DNA of 64,000 nucleotides from Ecdyonurus torrentis (lineage: Eukaryota > Arthropoda > Insecta > Ephemeroptera > Heptageniidae). Both the position numbers and the translations under genes were made by a program. Positions 61,801 to 64,000 of the stretch are shown piece after piece. Each line of letters starts with the position of its first letter. Position 1 is the stretch's first letter. The notes under the pieces were generated by a model. That model saw only the letters and a program-made list of their open reading frames with translations, was not told the DNA's origin and made no database searches. The stretch covers positions 29,148,459-29,212,458 of the forward strand of contig OX439134.1 of NCBI GenBank assembly GCA_949318235.1, in the 5' to 3' direction.

Positions 61801-63970
61801 GAAAAATCTGAAATTTTGTACAGTGATACACTAGGATTAGGTATCTTCAAAAATGTAAAAATTTTGGGGGGTCACCATGCTAGATTTTTAATTATGATTT
61901 TTTGAAGTTTTAGTCCCATAAGAGCCCATGTTAATTTCAATAATTATTTTCTCTCTTATCTGATGGTCACGGGTTCTGAAAATTTTACCATAGGTAGCTG
62001 TTACTGTTAACTTGCAAATGGCATGTTATAAAATTTGGAAGTTTTCTTTTTAGATTTTGAGATACAAGCCATCTATATACAACCCTTAAATGGAATTGTG
62101 CATTTTTTTTATTTTTTTTTATTTTTTTTTTTGGAGTGAGTACTCCTGATGGTATTGAATAAATTTGAAAAAAATCTGAAAAATTAAACACATTCATAAA
62201 GAAACATGCATGGGAGAGTAGGGGTATTTTTAGGTCTATAAATTATATGGTTTACGAAAACTTAAAGCATATGTTAGGAGTGTTTAATTATAACGTATTT
62301 AAAAATTTATTAAAGCCAATTAAACTTTTTGTCGTTGTATCTTTTGAAATATTAAAATTATAATTAACCTTATTATCCATAAATTAGTCATGAAAACGTT
62401 GATTTTGTATTTATTTTCATGGTGATATTTCAGTTACATATCGCTTATCTGACGTCACGTAATTGTGTATCTATAACTTGATTCTGATTGGCCCATGAGG
62501 CAAAGAACGTGCAAAAACTCAGCTGAATTTTTTTCACGCCATTACTCTTGCACTATGTACACTTAAGTCCCTCGTAAATGTAACATCAAAGACGATGCCG
62601 CTTTTTAAGGAAAAGGGTAGAAATGCGTAGTCAGGTAAGAGCAGCGTTGCCACCTGCTCTTTTCTTGCTTTTGCTAAGTGAGAAAGTGATTGACATCTCA
62701 TTTCAGATAACAAAACCTGCATATTATTTGTAAAAGACAAGAAATATTTTGCTATTATGTCTTAAAAGCTTTTTTCACTTAAGTTATTTAGATTTGTTAT
62801 GTTGTTTTCATGCTCGCGAATACAAAGAAGAGTAAAAATAATGAAGTGAGATGTCAATCACTTTCTCACTTAGCAAAAGCAAGAAAAGAGCAGCTGGCAA
62901 CGCTGCTCTTACCTGACTACTCATTTCTACCCTTTTCCCTTAAAAGCGGCATCGTCTTTGATGTTACATTTACGAGGGACTTAAGTGTACCTCATCAGCC
63001 AATCAGATCAGAGTCAAGTTATAAATTTAATATTTTGTGACGTCAGATACGTAATAACTAAACTATCAAAATGAAAATAAATACAATAACAAAAATTAAT
63101 GCTTTCGTGTCTAATTAATGGATAATAAGGTTTACTATTATTCTAATAATTATAAATTATAACCTGCCTGTGTGATGTAGTGGCTAGCGTTCTTGTTTGG
63201 CATGCACGGAAAACATAAATTTAATAAATTATTCAGATACATATCAATAACTCTTTAGTACTAAACAATAACTGTCTTGCAAAAAGTTTAAAGAGTAACT
63301 CGTTAGTAGAAACGTAAATTCTTTAGCGGTAAATAGTTAACTCTTTAGATTCTAAAAAGTTTAGTATGTATCTAAAGAATTTATTATGAAAAAAGTCTAA
63401 ATAGGAACTCTTTAGATAATTTTTTCCATGTGCTGGAGGTTTTTGGCGTTCAATACCAAGCCAGGTTGGCCTTGAAAGGCTAGCTTGTAAGAGCGATGGT
63501 TAGAACGATGAGGTTTCAGTGTGTTTCAATGAGTACGTTGCCGCTGCAATACGTAGGTTGACCAGGCAGTTTGTCCTCCTCTCGTCCATAGTGGCGAGTG
63601 CTGCCGTCGTAAGATTTGGTTGTCCGAACTGCACAGGTCTGGTATTAGGAGACCAGAGGAGCGTGGTATAAAGGCTAGAGCCTGTGGTCTGGTAAGCCAC
63701 AGATCATTGTAAGCCCTCTTACTAGAAAGGATTCGTCCTGGCCTACCCAAAGGGATTATGGCATCAGGATACTTAATATTTTTTTTAAATCATAAAAAAG
63801 TAAGTTAATTATACCTCTAATATAAATTATTTTATGTTAACAGAATTCCCGGCGCTCAAGATAAAACTAAGCGACTTGTGGTTGTCAGCAATACGTTAGA
63901 AGCAGATTATGCAGGAGATGTACATGCTATCAAAAAAATCGTCATACAAAACGAACTGGCTGTTCTTAAG
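52809..63970 (+). CDS. Second secreted S1-fold pseudoprotease (gene 2, 5' part, runs off the window)
   Basis: Four exons (52809-52872, 60056-60141, 60969-61069, 63844-63970) give 126 residues in one frame, with intron phases 1, 0, 2 and 0 as in gene 1. A signal peptide (residues 1-21, MRFPSCSIFIVCVF) is followed by a sequon (Asn24), an RR pair and the S1-like strands. FIAASWVLTFTEI replaces the WVLTAAHC region (His57 becomes Glu80, Cys58 becomes Ile81). KNELAVLK-like sequence replaces NDIALLK (Asp102 becomes Glu121). The Ser195 half lies beyond the right edge. It resembles gene 1 at roughly 30% in the aligned strands, so it is an old tandem duplicate. The likely role, a secreted non-enzymatic protein, is inferred. 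The last donor is non-canonical. Confidence 0.75.
52935..53050. repeat. X fragment in intron 1 of gene 2
   Basis: AAATAAATTATGCTAATTTATGC and CAGCATAAATATAATATAAAT blocks typical of X; the right end is lost. Confidence 0.4.
53691..53979. mobile_element. Palindrome L, copy 4 (intron 1 of gene 2)
   Basis: CACTCTAAAAATTGGTGCAT to TAGTTTTTAGAGTG, same arms. Confidence 0.72.
54160..54405 (+). repeat. Decayed Y element in intron 1 of gene 2
   Basis: GTTAAAAAGTTACTATTTAGAC, AAATAACGTTTATGCTAACAAG and CAAATTTATGTTTTTATTG match Y in order with many changes. Confidence 0.5.
54415..54612. repeat. X element hosting S and FB
   Basis: CACAAAGAGAAAAAACTACATAAT opens an X-like stretch with GCATAATTAATGC blocks up to AATATAACTAT, where S begins. 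A possible remainder (ATATGTTTTTTTATTG) follows S at 58873. Confidence 0.45.
54850..56275. repeat. Four 356-bp tandem units in the left arm of FB
   Basis: The marker TGGGCCCC occurs at 54981, 55337, 55693 and 56049, spaced exactly 356 bases. Each unit also holds TCGATTCATGTGC and GCATAGGGAAAA blocks. The units differ by a few substitutions. Confidence 0.85.
57975..58680. repeat. Two 356-bp tandem units in the right arm of FB
   Basis: The same unit appears in inverted orientation, with the marker GGGGCCCA at 58195 and 58551 (356 apart). With only two units against four on the left, the right arm is about 712 bases shorter, which accounts for the arm asymmetry. Confidence 0.82.
59440..59700. 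other. GC-richer orphan segment in intron 1 of gene 2
   Basis: About 260 bases of markedly higher GC content than the flanks, with an inner hairpin (CTCGCGT/ACGCGAG). The - strand is open for 65 codons but shows no domain that I recognise. It could be a fragment of a retroelement or of a captured exon. Confidence 0.35.
59735..59952. mobile_element. X element near the 3' end of intron 1 of gene 2
   Basis: ACATGGAAAAACTGAACTACTTAATT to ATTATGTATTTATTTTTGTTCGTGTA, with typical internal GCATAA/TTATGC blocks. Confidence 0.55.
60056..60141 (+). CDS. Gene 2 exon 2
   Basis: The acceptor ends AATAG at 60055 and the donor GTAAGT starts at 60142. Two bases complete the split Arg codon, then 28 codons run to EYKFF, the counterpart of EYKGV in gene 1. 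It is shorter than exon 2 of gene 1 (86 against 128 bases) because the acidic N-terminal region is missing. Confidence 0.72.
60592..60783 (-). pseudogene. 3' remnant of a non-LTR retrotransposon ORF2
   Basis: The - strand frame reads GRRDRGRPKT, then a Lys/Arg-rich stretch, and ends CQDRKLWRSITGSG before a stop. RGRP(K/R) followed about 45 residues later by DR-W--- is the usual C-terminal tail of many insect LINE reverse transcriptase ORFs (RTE/Jockey/CR1-like). Only this tail is present, so it is a 5'-truncated dead copy. It lies in intron 2 of gene 2, opposite to the gene. Confidence 0.55.
60969..61069 (+). CDS. Gene 2 exon 3: altered His57 strand
   Basis: The acceptor ends TTTCACAG at 60968, the donor GTAAGT starts at 61070, and the exon ends in phase 2. 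Residues 51-83 read CSIQPYPG, then AVFIAASWVLTFTEILD. WVLT is the classic S1 strand, but the following AAHC is FTEI. This exon is the clearest link of the family to S1. Confidence 0.82.
61155..61464 (+). mobile_element. T element, copy 6 (intron 3 of gene 2)
   Basis: ATATAGGGTGGTTTCATTCATG to TGACGTCATGCGTACACACCCTATA, starting about 85 bases after the exon 3 donor. Confidence 0.72.
61749..62089 (+). mobile_element. TTAA-flanked element B, copy 5
   Basis: TTAAGGCGGGAAATTAGC to CAACCCTTAA, with the usual B interior. It lies in intron 3 of gene 2. Confidence 0.75.
62310..63160. mobile_element. Diverged D-type element carrying a 434-bp foldback
   Basis: It starts TTAAAGCCAATTAAAC and has the D-type blocks CCTTATTATCCATAAATTA, TGACGTCA and GGATAATAAGG on both sides. 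The right end is lost where SINE-B begins. It lies in intron 3 of gene 2. Confidence 0.55.
62557..62990. mobile_element. 434-bp foldback inside the D-type element
   Basis: About 145-base inverted arms begin GTACACTTAAGTCCCTCG and include GACGATGCCGC, AGCAGCGTTGCCA and GAGATGTCAATCAC mirrored on the right, around an AT-rich loop of about 140 bases. No clear target duplication. Confidence 0.7.
63160..63770 (+). mobile_element. SINE-B (tRNA-derived), split by a Y element
   Basis: The head has A-box-like TGATGTAGTGG (63173-63183), interrupted by Y (63205-63430), then TGCTGGAGG and B-box-like GCGTTCAATACC. A GC-richer body of about 300 bases follows. It ends about 75 bases before exon 4 of gene 2. 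Single copy here, so the extent is approximate. Confidence 0.5.
63205..63430 (-). mobile_element. Y element inside SINE-B
   Basis: CACGGAAAACATAAATTTAA to AATTTTTTCCATG, the inverse of the Y copy at 24164. It splits the tRNA-like head of SINE-B. Confidence 0.65.
63844..63970 (+). CDS. Gene 2 exon 4: altered Asp102 region, probable GC donor
   Basis: The acceptor ends TTAACAG at 63843. The frame gives residues 84-126 with RLVVVSN and NELAVLK. Gene 1 splices directly after the matching AAG (AAG|GTAAGA); here the same place reads AAG|GCAATT. Either a GC-AG intron starts at 63971 or the exon continues through AIYYWF to the window edge. Confidence 0.7.
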
Positions 63971-64000
63971 GCAATTTATTATTGGTTTATATTATATAAT

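Noticed and set aside
62534..63040. Two similar ORFs of 68 and 76 residues in opposite directions
   Set aside because: They are the two arms of the 434-bp foldback; the mirrored similarity comes from the inverted repeat.

Overview
This is AT-rich animal nuclear DNA, most likely from an insect. It has long introns with GT-AG splice sites, no operon structure, abundant microsatellites, tRNA-derived SINEs and dozens of small palindromic transposons (MITEs). One degraded repeat near 20.45 kb resembles, from memory, a SINE common in insect genomes. I could not identify the species. No rRNA, tRNA or CRISPR array was recognised.

Coding content is small and was assembled by hand from splice signals. 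(1) On the + strand, seven exons from 41709 to 51018 join in frame into a complete 264-residue secreted protein with a chymotrypsin/trypsin (S1) fold signature but without His57, Asp102 or Ser195. (2) A second gene of the same kind starts at 52809 and runs off the right edge. Its first four exons repeat the exon plan and intron phases (1, 0, 2, 0) of gene 1, and it has lost His57 and Asp102 as far as can be seen. The two are a tandem, strongly diverged pair of pseudoproteases. (3) On the - strand, one exon (32238-32451) encodes a start codon, a signal peptide and a Ser/Gly/Ala/Thr-rich stretch. The rest of that gene lies to the left and was not found.

From 1 to about 32 kb there is no recognised gene apart from the possible intron of the - strand gene. 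It holds long microsatellites, a six-copy ~115-bp satellite at 8.65-9.3 kb, SINE remnants and several MITE families. From 32 to 41.7 kb it is a graveyard of nested palindromic elements. From 41.7 kb on, almost every intron of the two pseudoprotease genes is swollen by nested elements.

The most striking non-coding structure is a 4.14-kb foldback element (54699-58840) in intron 1 of gene 2. It is nearly all inverted repeat, is flanked by a TA duplication, and carries four 356-bp tandem units in one arm but two in the other. Others are a three-level nest of palindromes in intron 6 of gene 1, and an element in intron 3 hit by both a TTAA-flanked element and a hAT-like element with a perfect 8-bp duplication. 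At least six small families are flanked by TTAA, and many unrelated families carry TGACGTCA near their centre. Element names (A, B, C, D, E, F, L, T, M, X, Y, V, W, Z, U, O, S, FB) are labels made up here.
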